Source of the DNA: Nostoc sp. UHCC 0702
GTDB lineage: Bacteria; Cyanobacteriota; Cyanobacteriia; Cyanobacteriales; Nostocaceae
Reading direction: 5' to 3'
DNA length: 64,000 nt
Assembly: GCA_017164015.1 (NCBI GenBank)
Contig: CP071065.1
Span: forward strand, 3,759,918-3,823,917
How positions within the stretch are numbered: position 1 is the first letter of the stretch; every line of letters starts with the position of its first letter. A model generated the notes under the pieces. It had not been told where the DNA came from, searched no databases, and saw only the letters and a program-made list of their open reading frames with translations. Position numbers and translations under genes: made by a program. Shown here in pieces: positions 52,049 to 60,111 of this stretch.

Positions 52049-52435
52049 GGGGGTGTGGCGGAATGGTAGACGCTACGGACTTAGCTAACTGAGCCTTGAA
52101 GGAGAAATCCCTCAAGTGGATGCTCTCAAACTCAGGGAAACCTAAATCTGGTGACAGACATGGCAATCCTGAGCCAAGCTGAAGAAAGTACTGAGCGCTG
52201 AGTTCTAAGTGGTGAGTAAGTTTAAAACTCATAACTTTTAACTCATAACTCCTAACTAATTCGGAAGGTGCAGAGACTCGACGGGAGCTACCCTAACGTA
52301 AAGTCGAGGGTAAAGAGAGAGTCCAATTCTTAAAGCCCAAGGTTGGTAAAGCTGTCAGGCAGTAGTGAAAGCTACAGAAGAATGAAAATCCGTTGACCGT
52401 AAAAGGTCGTGAGGGTTCAAGTCCCTCCACCCCCA
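52049..52435 (+). tRNA. trnL-UAA: tRNA-Leu(UAA), split by a group I intron
   Basis: The 5' exon (52049-52082) begins GGGGGTGTGGCGG and ends ACGGACTT; the 3' exon (52385-52435) begins AAAATCCGT and ends CACCCCCA. Joined, they give an 85-base tRNA with a 7-bp acceptor stem (GGGGGTG/CACCCCC), anticodon stem ACGGA/TCCGT, loop CTTAAAA with anticodon TAA, a long variable arm (TTGACC...GGTCG), and T arm GAGGGTTCAAGTCCCTC. The terminal CCA is not encoded. Confidence 0.97.
52083..52384 (+). ncRNA. Group I intron of trnL-UAA
   Basis: 302 bases inserted after U34 of the anticodon, the site of the ancestral cyanobacterial and plastid trnL intron. Visible core elements are the P-region AATCTGGTGACAGACATGGC, the R-region CGACGGGAGCTACCCTAACG, and a terminal G before the 3' exon (AATG). 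The variable P6b loop (about 52205-52262) is filled with degenerate AACTC(C/A)T heptamers, the same repeat unit as at 47530. No open frame inside. Confidence 0.95.
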
Positions 52436-52673
52436 CTAAAAAACTCCAAACTCAAATCAGATTTGCCTAGCAAGTATATGTACAGTGACAAATTATCTGT
52501 CGTCAGTGACGCATTGTTGCCGTTGACCCAGATTATCTGTGGTCGTGACAGATTAGATGTCGCTCGTTTAGTGGTTACAAAGCAACTAAAACGAGGGGGT
52601 AGAGGGACTTGCTTTCAACCCACCCCTAAATTTAATAATTACTGAAACCTAACACTAATCTCGTTTGAAAGAT

Positions 52674-52850
52674 TTTTAAATCCTCCCATTGCTGAGAGGA
52701 CGGTTACAACTAGATTATACGTGTGGTTGGAAGAGGGGTCTTCCCTTTCAACCCTCCCATTGCTGAGAGGACGGTTGCAACGTGAGCCTTGGAGTTTTGC
52801 GATCGCACCATTTCTTTCAACCCTCCCATTGCTGAGAGGACGGTTGCAAC
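52674..52850 (-). CRISPR. Orphan 3-repeat CRISPR array, type III-like repeats
   Basis: 37-base repeats at 52745-52781 and 52814-52850 are identical; a third at 52674-52710 has four changes and is the degenerate terminal copy. On the minus strand they begin GTTGCAACCGTCC and end GGGTTGAAAG. Spacers are 34 bases (52711-52744) and 32 bases (52782-52813). The decayed end at 52674 fits minus-strand transcription. There is no leader and no cas gene nearby: a MerR-type gene starts 15 bases past the other end. The sequence is unrelated to the I-D repeat at 25532. Confidence 0.93.
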
Positions 52851-52865
52851 CTTGGGTGGATTTTG

Positions 52866-53327
52866 ATGGAAGGAAAGTTCTACACAAGCACAGAAGCAGC
52901 AGAAATTACTCATTGCTCTCGCCGCCAGTTGCAGTATTGGCGGGAGAAGGGAGTTATGGTATTTACGGTTAACAGTACTGGCAAAGGTCGTAATGTTTAC
53001 TACTCCAAGGCTGACCTGTTGGCGTTAACGGTAATGGAACAGTTACTATCAATCGGTTTAAATTTTAAGGTTTGCCATGCAGCATTGGAAACACTGCGCG
53101 AACGAGAACCTTTGTTATTTGATGAGTCTGTTTCTGAAGAAAAGATGAAGCGGCTAATGTTATTACCCACGCGATCGCATGAACAACCTTTGCAAATGGC
53201 AGAGTTTGATAAACAAGCTGCCCTAGAAGCACTTTGTCAAGGACAAACTGTGATTCCTTTTTGGTGCGATGCCTGCCTGCGGCGGGCTACGCCAACGCGT
53301 ACATCAACAATTAAGGGACAATCTTAA
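52866..53327 (+). CDS. MerR-type transcriptional regulator
   Basis: About 153 residues from the ATG at 52866 (GGGTGGA upstream). The N-terminal MerR helix-turn-helix is clear: FYTSTEAAEITHCSRRQLQY, WREKGVMVF, GKGRNVYYSKADLLALTVME. The middle is helical (GLNFKVCHAALETLRERE). The last 20 residues (CDACLRRATPTRTSTIKGQS) are coded by a dispersed repeat (GCCTGCGGCGGGCTACGCCAACGCG), so the original C-terminus was probably replaced. The regulated gene is not evident; the restriction locus follows. Confidence 0.75.
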   Translation: MEGKFYTSTEAAEITHCSRRQLQYWREKGVMVFTVNSTGKGRNVYYSKADLLALTVMEQLLSIGLNFKVCHAALETLREREPLLFDESVSEEKMKRLMLLPTRSHEQPLQMAEFDKQAALEALCQGQTVIPFWCDACLRRATPTRTSTIKGQS

Positions 53328-53465
53328 AAGCTTTAGTAGCTAATTTGACGTTGGATATATAAGTTCGGTGGTTGCAAAATACCGCGACACAAGTTTCATA
53401 CTTAAAAATTTATAAAAACAAGTCTATAATTATACCGCGTATACTCGACCTCAAGCCGACCTTTT

Positions 53466-55019
53466 ATGCCACAAGAAATTGACAAGAAATCTCTGAGTGA
53501 ACGTGACATTTGTACGAAATACATTACGCCTGCTCTGATTAATCGGGGATGGAATATCAACACTCAGATTCGTGAGGAAGTAACTCTGACAAAAGGTAGG
53601 GTGATTGTTAGGGGTAAGCTTGCTAGTCGAGGTGAGCAAAAACGCGCTGATTATGTGCTGTATCACAAACCCGGTGTACCACTGGCTGTAATTGAAGCTA
53701 AAGATAATAATCACAGTGTCAGTGCGGGAATGCAACAAGCGATCGCAACTGGTGAACTAATTGATGTACCGTTCATCTTTAGCTCCAATGGCGACGCTTT
53801 TATGATGTGCGATCGCACAATTACCGAAGGACAGCGAGAACGAGAAATACACCTCGATAAGTTCCCGACACCGGAAGAACTTTGGCAAAAATACTGTGAT
53901 TGGAAGGGAATTGACTCCGACATTCAGCCGATTGTTTCTCAAGATTACTACCCCAGTCCTGATAAAAAACAGCCACGCTATTATCAACAGATTGCCATTA
54001 ATCGCACAATTGAAGCGATCGCAAAAGGAGAAAACCGCATCCTGTTAGTGATGGCGACGGGTACAGGTAAGACTTTTACGGCTTTTCAGATTATTTGGCG
54101 GTTGTGGAAGTCGGGGGCGAAAAAGCGTATCCTGTTTTTGGCAGATCGCAATATTTTGGTCGATCAAACTAGAGTCAATGACTTTAAACCCTTTGGCTCA
54201 AGAATGACCAAAATTAAGCAGCGACAGATAGATAAATCTTACGAAATTTATCTTAAATCAAGCGATCGCTTTGCCAAAACGATCATTTTTTGTGAGACTA
54301 CTGACCACGCAGAACGGATGCGGGTAGCATTGGTGAACGAAAATACTGATTTGATGGTGGAGAATAGCCGCTACATTATGCGAATTACTGGGGATGATGC
54401 TCAGGGTAAGGCAGAATTAGATAATTTTATCGACCCGGAAAGTAAATATCCCACGATTGTTACTACCTCTGAGTTACTGACGACGGGTGTTGATGCTAAA
54501 ACTTGCAAATTGATTGTTTTAGACCAACGCATCCTATCAATGACCAAGTTTAAGCAAATTATTGGTCGCGGGACTCGCATTGATGGTGACGCGCAACGCA
54601 TTAACCAGTTAGTTTGGATGATTTTCCTCAAAATTTTTGATGCTCGTGAAGAAGAATATGAACTGTTAGAAGATAATTATAAATCTCCGATTCCTGAAGG
54701 ATTGCGTTGGCGAAATTGGGCAGCAGATTCCGAAGGTATCACAGGAGATGGTTTACTAGATTTTGTAGATAATGCTTTATTTAAAACTCTCAAAGAACTG
54801 AGAACTACGGCAACTGATGCGCGTGGGCAGATGATTGGTAAGGTGTTTGAGGATGCCTACAACTATATGAAAAATGGCACTCTCATCCGCCAAGTAATTA
54901 ATAAGCTCAATGAAGTTGATTTTAATAAAAAAGACCAGAAAAAACAGTTTAGCGAAATTTACGAGAAGATTCTCAAAGATTTGCAGAGTGCGGGAAATGC
55001 CGGAGAATATTATACTCCA
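53466..55019 (+). pseudogene. Chimera of type I restriction HsdR and HsdM N-terminus
   Basis: The first 263 residues are an HsdR N-terminus: nuclease residues D62, E77 and K79 (RADYVLYH...VIEAKD) and Walker A MATGTGKT (196-203). After KQRQIDKSYEIYL the sequence jumps to KSSDRFAKTIIFCETTDHAE, so motif II (DECH) and the motif III region are deleted in frame. HsdR then runs to motif VI (IIGRGTRI, about 372) and switches in frame to HsdM (QRINQLVWMIFLKIFDAREE...YYTP, to 518). A further deletion shifts the frame and ends it within six codons. Neither nuclease nor translocase can work. Confidence 0.85.
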
Positions 55020-55929
55020 ATTAGGGGAAATTGTATTTGACCCTGCTTGCGGTACAGGTGGCTTTTTAACAGCAGCAATTGATTACATTCGCCAACATTT
55101 TCAAAGTGCTGATGTACCAGAAATTCTGCAACGAACGATTCGTGGGACTGAAAAAAAACCGTTACCTTTTAACCTTTGTGTAACGAATCTGATTTTACAT
55201 GGTATTGATGTGCCGTCAGCAGAACATGATAATACTTTGGCACGACCATTACGCGATTACAGTCTTCACGAACGGGTGGATGTAATTATCACTAATCCGC
55301 CTTTTGGTGGGATGGAAGAAGATGGAATTGAGGACAATTTCCCCGCTACTTTCCGCACACGAGAAACGGCAGATTTATTTCTGGTGCTGATTGCTCATTT
55401 ACTAAAAGAAGGCGGTAGAGGTGCAATAGTTCTGCCAGATGGAACGCTGTTTGGGGAAGGTGTGAAGACGCGGATTAAAGAAAAATTGCTGCAAGATTGT
55501 AATCTGCATACAATTGTGCGTTTACCAAATGGCGTATTTAATCCCTACACAGGTATTAAAACTAATCTGCTATTTTTCACTAAAGGTGAACCAACAGAAA
55601 CGATTTGGTATTATGAACACCCTTACCCAGCAGGTTATAAGTCATACTCCAAAACTAAGCCTATTCGCTTTGAGGAGTTTGGACTAGAGCAAGAATGGTG
55701 GGACAACCGTGAGGAGAATGAATTTCCTTGGAAAGTTTCAATTGCAGATTTGAGAGCGAATAATTACAACCTAGATATTAAAAATCCTCACAAAATTGAT
55801 GTAGAACACGCTGATTTAGATGAGATGTTAGCAGAACATCAAAAACTCATGGCAGAGTTGGGTGATGTGCGGAGTAAGTTGAAATTTGAGTTGATTGAAG
55901 CGTTAGAGGGTGAAGAGAAGTTGGAGTAA
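55018..55929 (+). pseudogene. hsdM: HsdM methyltransferase, frame-shifted C-terminal part
   Basis: The second frame carries the HsdM catalytic half: motif I DPACGTGGFL, LILHGIDVPSAEHDNTLARP, motif IV NPPFGGMEEDG, and RGAIVLPDGTLFGEG. It joins the preceding frame at about 55018, where roughly 15 codons expected between YYTP and LGEIVFD are missing. No ribosome-binding site exists at the join, so expression as a working methylase is unlikely. The HsdM C-terminus (VEHADLDEMLAEHQKL) is complete, so the damage is confined to the junction. Confidence 0.85.
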
Positions 55930-55983
55930 AGCTTACAATCGCGGTTGTTTGCTATATTCAAGGAAATGGCAGGTAATTAAAGT

Positions 55984-56244
55984 ATGCAAAGTATCAAAAT
56001 TAACTCTTATGTAAGTAAAGATGGGATGTTACATTTAGATATCCCTGTAAATGTGCAAGAAACTGAGTTAGAAGTAACAGTTACAGTCAAACCTGTTCAG
56101 AAAACAATTGATTTGTTGGCTGAGGACGAAACTAACGAATTAGAATGGCATGATTTTATTAATATGACTTACGGTTGTTTAGCAGATGACCCCATTATTA
56201 GATATCCTCAAGGTGAATATGAAGAACGAGAAGCAATAAAATGA
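55984..56244 (+). CDS. Small hypothetical protein, antitoxin-like
   Basis: 86 residues starting MQSIKINSYVSKDGMLHLDI. The N-terminal alternation of short strands (INSYVSKDGMLHLDIPVNVQ, ELEVTVTVKPVQ) resembles the DNA-binding N-terminus of small antitoxins or DUF104-like proteins that accompany PIN toxins. No toxin follows directly; the true antitoxin/PIN pair begins 76 bases downstream. It may be an orphan antitoxin. The family is not certain. Confidence 0.6.
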   Translation: MQSIKINSYVSKDGMLHLDIPVNVQETELEVTVTVKPVQKTIDLLAEDETNELEWHDFINMTYGCLADDPIIRYPQGEYEEREAIK

Positions 56245-56319
56245 TTTATTAGATAGAAATGCTTGTATTGTTTATTAATGCTCGTATTGTTTATTTAAGT
56301 TATCACAGGAAATTAGACT

Positions 56320-56544
56320 ATGCAGATGGAAGTAGTAGAGTTTCAAGGTATTGTCAAAGATGGTGTAATTCAAATTCCTGAAATGTATAAAAGAGAACTA
56401 GATGGAGAGTCTGTAAAAGTAATTGTCATGAAAAAAGTTAAAAAAACAGCAGCAGTAGATATTATTGCAGAACTCATGGAGCATCCGGTTGAGTTTGAAT
56501 GGCCTCCTTTGAGCCGAGAAGAGATTTATGACCGCAATTCATGA
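56320..56544 (+). CDS. Antitoxin of a PIN-domain toxin-antitoxin pair
   Basis: 74 residues: a beta N-terminus (VVEFQGIVKDGVIQIPEMYK) of the DUF104/AbrB-like kind, then a basic hinge (VIVMKKVKKT) and a helical toxin-binding tail (ELMEHPVEFEWPPLSREEIY). The gene overlaps the PIN toxin by 17 bases, the standard antitoxin-first arrangement with translational coupling. ATG with an ACAGGAAAT ribosome-binding site upstream. Confidence 0.8.
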   Translation: MQMEVVEFQGIVKDGVIQIPEMYKRELDGESVKVIVMKKVKKTAAVDIIAELMEHPVEFEWPPLSREEIYDRNS

Positions 56545-56950
56545 GAATGGCTATTTTTTAGATTCTAATATCTGGATTTATGCTCTAGCAAATAATCAAG
56601 ACATTAACAAACGCAATATAGCTTGTCAGCTAGTGAATGCCGAAGGGGTAATCATTAGTACACAAGTTATTAATGAAGTATGTCTAAATCTAATTAAAAA
56701 GTCTTCTTTCAGTGAGCAACAAATAACACAGTTAATAGAGGCATTTTATAAAGGTTCTCACATTATTTCATTTAATCGTGATATTTTGGTGAACTCTTCT
56801 AATCTTCGGAGTAGATATAATTTTTCTTTTTGGGATAGTTTAATTGTTGCTTGTGCTTTAGCTGCGGGAGCAAGTATTCTCTATTCTGAAGATATGCAGG
56901 ATGGGTTAGTAGTAGATAGTCAATTAGAAATTGTGAATCCATTTAAATGA
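56528..56950 (+). CDS. PIN-domain toxin (VapC-like)
   Basis: 140 residues of the PIN ribonuclease fold. Acidic metal ligands are visible: Asp in YFLDSNIWIY, Glu in INEVCLNLI, and Asp in FSFWDSLIVACALAAG, with a final SEDMQDG. PIN toxins cut RNA when the antitoxin is lost. It overlaps its antitoxin at the start and hsdS at the end (ATGA), so it is transcribed with the restriction genes. It looks intact. Confidence 0.88.
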   Translation: MTAIHENGYFLDSNIWIYALANNQDINKRNIACQLVNAEGVIISTQVINEVCLNLIKKSSFSEQQITQLIEAFYKGSHIISFNRDILVNSSNLRSRYNFSFWDSLIVACALAAGASILYSEDMQDGLVVDSQLEIVNPFK

Positions 56951-57867
56951 AAGTAGATACTTTTTTTCATAATTTTGAATTGTTGACTGATGCACCGAAT
57001 GCAGTGGTAAAATTACGGGAAATAATTTTGCAGTTGTCGGTAAAGGGGAAACTTGCTCATCAATATCTCAATGATGAACCTGCTTCAGTTATGTTAAAAA
57101 ATATTGAAATTGAAAAAGAAAATCTAATAAAACAGAAAAAAATCAAAAGAATTGATTCATTGCCTGCTATTGATTTTAATAACTTACCTTATGCAATTCC
57201 AAAAAATTGGGAGTGGGTTAGATTAGGTTCACTTGTGGAAGTGATTACTAAGGGTTCTTCTCCCAAATGGCAAGGAATAAATTACGTTGAGGATAACTCT
57301 GGCACTCTTTTTATAACAAGCGAAAATGTTCAAAATTATGTAATTGATGTAACTGAACCTAAATTCGTTGAATCAAAGTTTAATGAAATAGAGCCACGCT
57401 CAATACTAAAGCGGAACGATATTTTAATGAACATTGTAGGCGCATCAATTGGTCGTACTGCAATATTCGATAGAGATGATGTTGCAAATATAAATCAGGC
57501 AGTGTGCTTGATAAGATTTATTTCGCCTGAAAAGTTTATTGAGCTTCGCTACATCCTTCACTTCTTCAACAGTCCTGTTTGTATCAGTTTCATGTTCGAT
57601 AAGCAGGTTGATAGTGCGAGAGCAAATTTAAGTATGGGTAACATTGCAAAATTCCCAATTCCTCTACCACCCCTTGTGGAACAAAAACGCATTGTAGAAA
57701 AGTGCGATCGCCTGCTTTCCATCTGCGACGAAATCGAAAAACGGCAGCAGCAAAGGCAAGAGAGCATTGTGAGGATGAATGAGAGCGCGATCGCTCAACT
57801 CCTCTCTTCACAAAATCCCGACAAATTCCGCCAACACTGGCAGGCAGCAGTTAATGCTTTGCACTGA
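56947..57867 (+). CDS. hsdS: Type I specificity subunit HsdS, truncated
   Basis: 306 residues with one target-recognition domain (about 65-225; IPKNWEWVRLGSLVEVITKG, SILKRNDILMNIVGASIGRT) and one conserved helix (VEQKRIVEKCDRLLSICDEIEKRQQQRQ). Normal HsdS has two of each. The N-terminus (FFHNFELLTDAPNAVVKLRE) resembles what should also follow the first conserved helix, so the second half is missing. The break at about 57850 is where a TnpB-element fragment begins, and the last codons (NALH, stop) come from it. A half-HsdS may dimerise, but with broken HsdR and HsdM no restriction complex can form. Confidence 0.82.
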   Translation: MKVDTFFHNFELLTDAPNAVVKLREIILQLSVKGKLAHQYLNDEPASVMLKNIEIEKENLIKQKKIKRIDSLPAIDFNNLPYAIPKNWEWVRLGSLVEVITKGSSPKWQGINYVEDNSGTLFITSENVQNYVIDVTEPKFVESKFNEIEPRSILKRNDILMNIVGASIGRTAIFDRDDVANINQAVCLIRFISPEKFIELRYILHFFNSPVCISFMFDKQVDSARANLSMGNIAKFPIPLPPLVEQKRIVEKCDRLLSICDEIEKRQQQRQESIVRMNESAIAQLLSSQNPDKFRQHWQAAVNALH

Positions 57868-58079
57868 CTAGCGTAGGTTGGGCGAGGAGCATCAACAGGA
57901 ATAATGTATTCGTGTTTGAGTGAACAAGCGTTAATCCGACAGCTACGTGATAAATACCAATCTTTGCGTTCAGCCAAAGCATAGTTGTAGACACGGCGAT
58001 TAATTTCTAGCCAGTCTTCAAACATTTGAGCCTGTGCGCGGGTTGGCTTTAACTTAAATTCGTATGTCAGGTTAAACAC
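57850..58079 (-). pseudogene. tnpB: tnpB, N-terminal fragment
   Basis: The frame reads MFNLTYEFKLKPTRAQAQMF, then NRRVYNYALAERKDWYLSRS and PRPTYASQCKALT, the conserved TnpB/OrfB N-terminal region. After about residue 77 the open frame continues only as antisense of hsdS. It lacks all RuvC residues and the zinc finger, so it is inactive. It has a GGAGGTGATAAAT ribosome-binding site. It differs clearly from the complete TnpB at 23467. Confidence 0.8.
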
Positions 58080-58205
58080 TTATTTATCACCTCCTCCAAT
58101 ATTATAAATCGTATTTGCGTTTTGTAAATAACTCAGCCAAATAAATTTGGCTCATTCGCTTATATCCCCCGATTAAAAATACGGGGGCTTTACGCATCAC
58201 GAATC
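57850..58205 (-). mobile_element. IS608-like element, left-end fragment with tnpB 5' part
   Basis: The left end is placed at 58205 because the flank reads CTCTTTAC on the minus strand just before it, the same TTTAC target as the cas1 element. An internal hairpin CCCCCG/CGGGGG (58166-58187) fits the left end. The tnpB start lies at 58079, and about 77 codons survive before the break against hsdS near 57850. The right end, guide RNA and RuvC part are gone. Confidence 0.75.
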
Positions 58206-58346
58206 GTAAAGAGCTAGGGCCCGATCGCGCTCACCCCGACAGGCTGCATTGTCGTGAGCATCCCAGTAGCTACGGGCTACCCGAATCCGGCGACAAACTT
58301 CCTTGATTAATGCTTCTTTTGTAAGTGGGGCGTCTTGTTTTCCCAT
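58197..58346 (-). pseudogene. Small ORF cut by the IS at its 3' end
   Basis: A 49-codon frame: MGKQDAPLTKEALIKEVCRR, IRVARSYWDAHDNAACRGER, DRALALYDS. The TTTAC insertion target is formed by its own codons CTT-TAC (Leu-Tyr), so the last two residues and the stop are supplied by the element. The original protein therefore continued beyond Tyr47. I do not recognise the family. The composition (charged, helical) looks genuinely coding, and GTATG follows a weak upstream AGCATC. Confidence 0.5.
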
Positions 58347-58712
58347 ACTCAGATGCTATAGGTTTCTAATGCCATCCTAGCTCAATGCCAACTTGCTCAT
58401 ACAGTATTGCGATCGCTGAGAATTAAACTTTTCAGTAATTTCACTAATTTTTATATAAAAAATTCATATTGATATTGAATTGTAATTTAATGTTTTGTTT
58501 AAAAAACAGGGAAAAGTATTAGAAATCCCTTGTATGAGGCATTGCTCTGTATATTTTAATTACGAATTATAAATTAGTCTTCGATCCCGTAAGTTTATCA
58601 AATTCCCGTAAAAAAATTACAAAATCTTTGAATAGCTAGGTTGATACTCTTATTCATTAAGGTTAAGCTGAGATGAATAGTATCAGTAAATTTATGGGTC
58701 TCAAAAAGTAGC
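58347..58712. other. Intergenic region, nothing recognised
   Basis: These 366 AT-rich bases contain no supportable gene or strong repeat. They should hold the promoter of the gene at 58713; TTGATACTC near 58650 is a possible -35-like element but has no clear -10 partner. Confidence 0.45.
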
Positions 58713-60020
58713 ATGGGTGCTAATAAATTACCAAGTATTGAAGAACATCAACATGATGTTCAGCTAAATTCTAAACAAATAAATCTCAAAAATAGACAAG
58801 ATAAAATTTATAAATTATTGGTGGAAATTACCAATCAATGTCCACCAGAAGATGCTCTGCAAGAATTTAAACGGTTATTTATAGACTATTTCGATTTAGT
58901 TAATTTAAATAGTATACCAGTATTTAGTGAAATTTATTTTATCAATAATGAGCAGGAATTTCGTGACACACTCAAGCGTTGCTGCTACATTTTAGTTAAT
59001 CACTGGATATCTCAAAGACAAACTAGATATATTCAAGAATTAATTAACATATTTAATAACTATCATTTTCAGGAAAATTCAGCTAAATCTACACCTTTAA
59101 GCATTTATAAAAGATGGCTAGAAAATTTTATCAATAGTAGAGATTATGAAGAACTAAAATTATTTGCATATAGACATGATAACAAAGAAAAAACTAACTG
59201 GAGCAATCGCTATATTGCTTATTTACTAGTTCCTCAATATTGTGATAAAAATAATTCCAAAGAGCAACAGGAGGCAGCGGCAAAACTCTCCAAACAGATA
59301 AGAAACAGATTTAAGTTTGAATTAGCAATGTACATTGCTCGTTCTCAGTCTGCTGCCTCTAGTGCAACACGCTATAAAAATCCCAGTGCTTTGGGAGATA
59401 ACGTTTTGCGTATAATTAAGATGATTGTGATCAAAAGAGGTGTCTTTAATTATGAAAATTTTGCCAATATATTTATTAAACAAACTCAAAATGAGTTACT
59501 AAAAGATTTTAAAAAAACTATCCAAAAATACCTATTTAAATCTGTTAAAGCTTCAGAATTAGTAGATATTTTAAAGCAGTATTTAGAAAAGCAGCTAGAA
59601 CATTGGAAGGTAGAAAAAAATGAAGAACCTCTTAATGATAGCTTGTTGCTGATAATTTGTTACAAAGTGATAGATAGTTTGACTATAGAAAATGGACAAG
59701 AGCCTTCGCAATTATTTATTTTATTACTTTTTCATGGTCATCCTTTAACATTGGTAGTTATCCTACTCAAGATTATTTTAATTTGTCCAGATGCTCGCAA
59801 TCATTTAGAAATTCGGATTGCTAATTTAATTACTTATTACCAGCATGATTCAGAGGATGACTGCAAGTGGTTAATTAATTTCATAGAAATTTTTAATATT
59901 ACGTTTGCCATTTATGTGGAAAACGTTGAATACAACTTAATCAAGATGGAAGAAGATACTTTTAACTACAATTCGCAATCAAATCTAGAAGCTTATCGAG
60001 TCTTTTCTCAACTAAAGTAA
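58713..60020 (+). CDS. Hypothetical helical protein, 435 residues
   Basis: I do not recognise a domain. The protein is largely alpha-helical and hydrophilic, Asn/Lys/Ile-rich (NNYHFQENSAKSTPLSIYKR, QEAAAKLSKQIRNRFKFELA). A hydrophobic patch (LFILLLFHGHPLTLVVILLK) could be a buried helix or a single membrane segment. No signal peptide. The AT-rich composition matches the flanks, so no sign of transfer is seen. The convergent lipoxygenase gene ends 91 bases away. Confidence 0.75.
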   Translation: MGANKLPSIEEHQHDVQLNSKQINLKNRQDKIYKLLVEITNQCPPEDALQEFKRLFIDYFDLVNLNSIPVFSEIYFINNEQEFRDTLKRCCYILVNHWISQRQTRYIQELINIFNNYHFQENSAKSTPLSIYKRWLENFINSRDYEELKLFAYRHDNKEKTNWSNRYIAYLLVPQYCDKNNSKEQQEAAAKLSKQIRNRFKFELAMYIARSQSAASSATRYKNPSALGDNVLRIIKMIVIKRGVFNYENFANIFIKQTQNELLKDFKKTIQKYLFKSVKASELVDILKQYLEKQLEHWKVEKNEEPLNDSLLLIICYKVIDSLTIENGQEPSQLFILLLFHGHPLTLVVILLKIILICPDARNHLEIRIANLITYYQHDSEDDCKWLINFIEIFNITFAIYVENVEYNLIKMEEDTFNYNSQSNLEAYRVFSQLK

Positions 60021-60111
60021 GTTACTCAAAAATGAGTCAAGTAGTAAGATATGAGGGTGTGTTACAACTTTAGCCGTAATACACCCAGTAGGGTGTATTA
60101 CTCTGTATCTA

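Noticed and set aside
57795..57849. C-terminal part of the tnpB fragment frame
   Set aside because: Below 57850 the frame is the antisense of hsdS, not TnpB.
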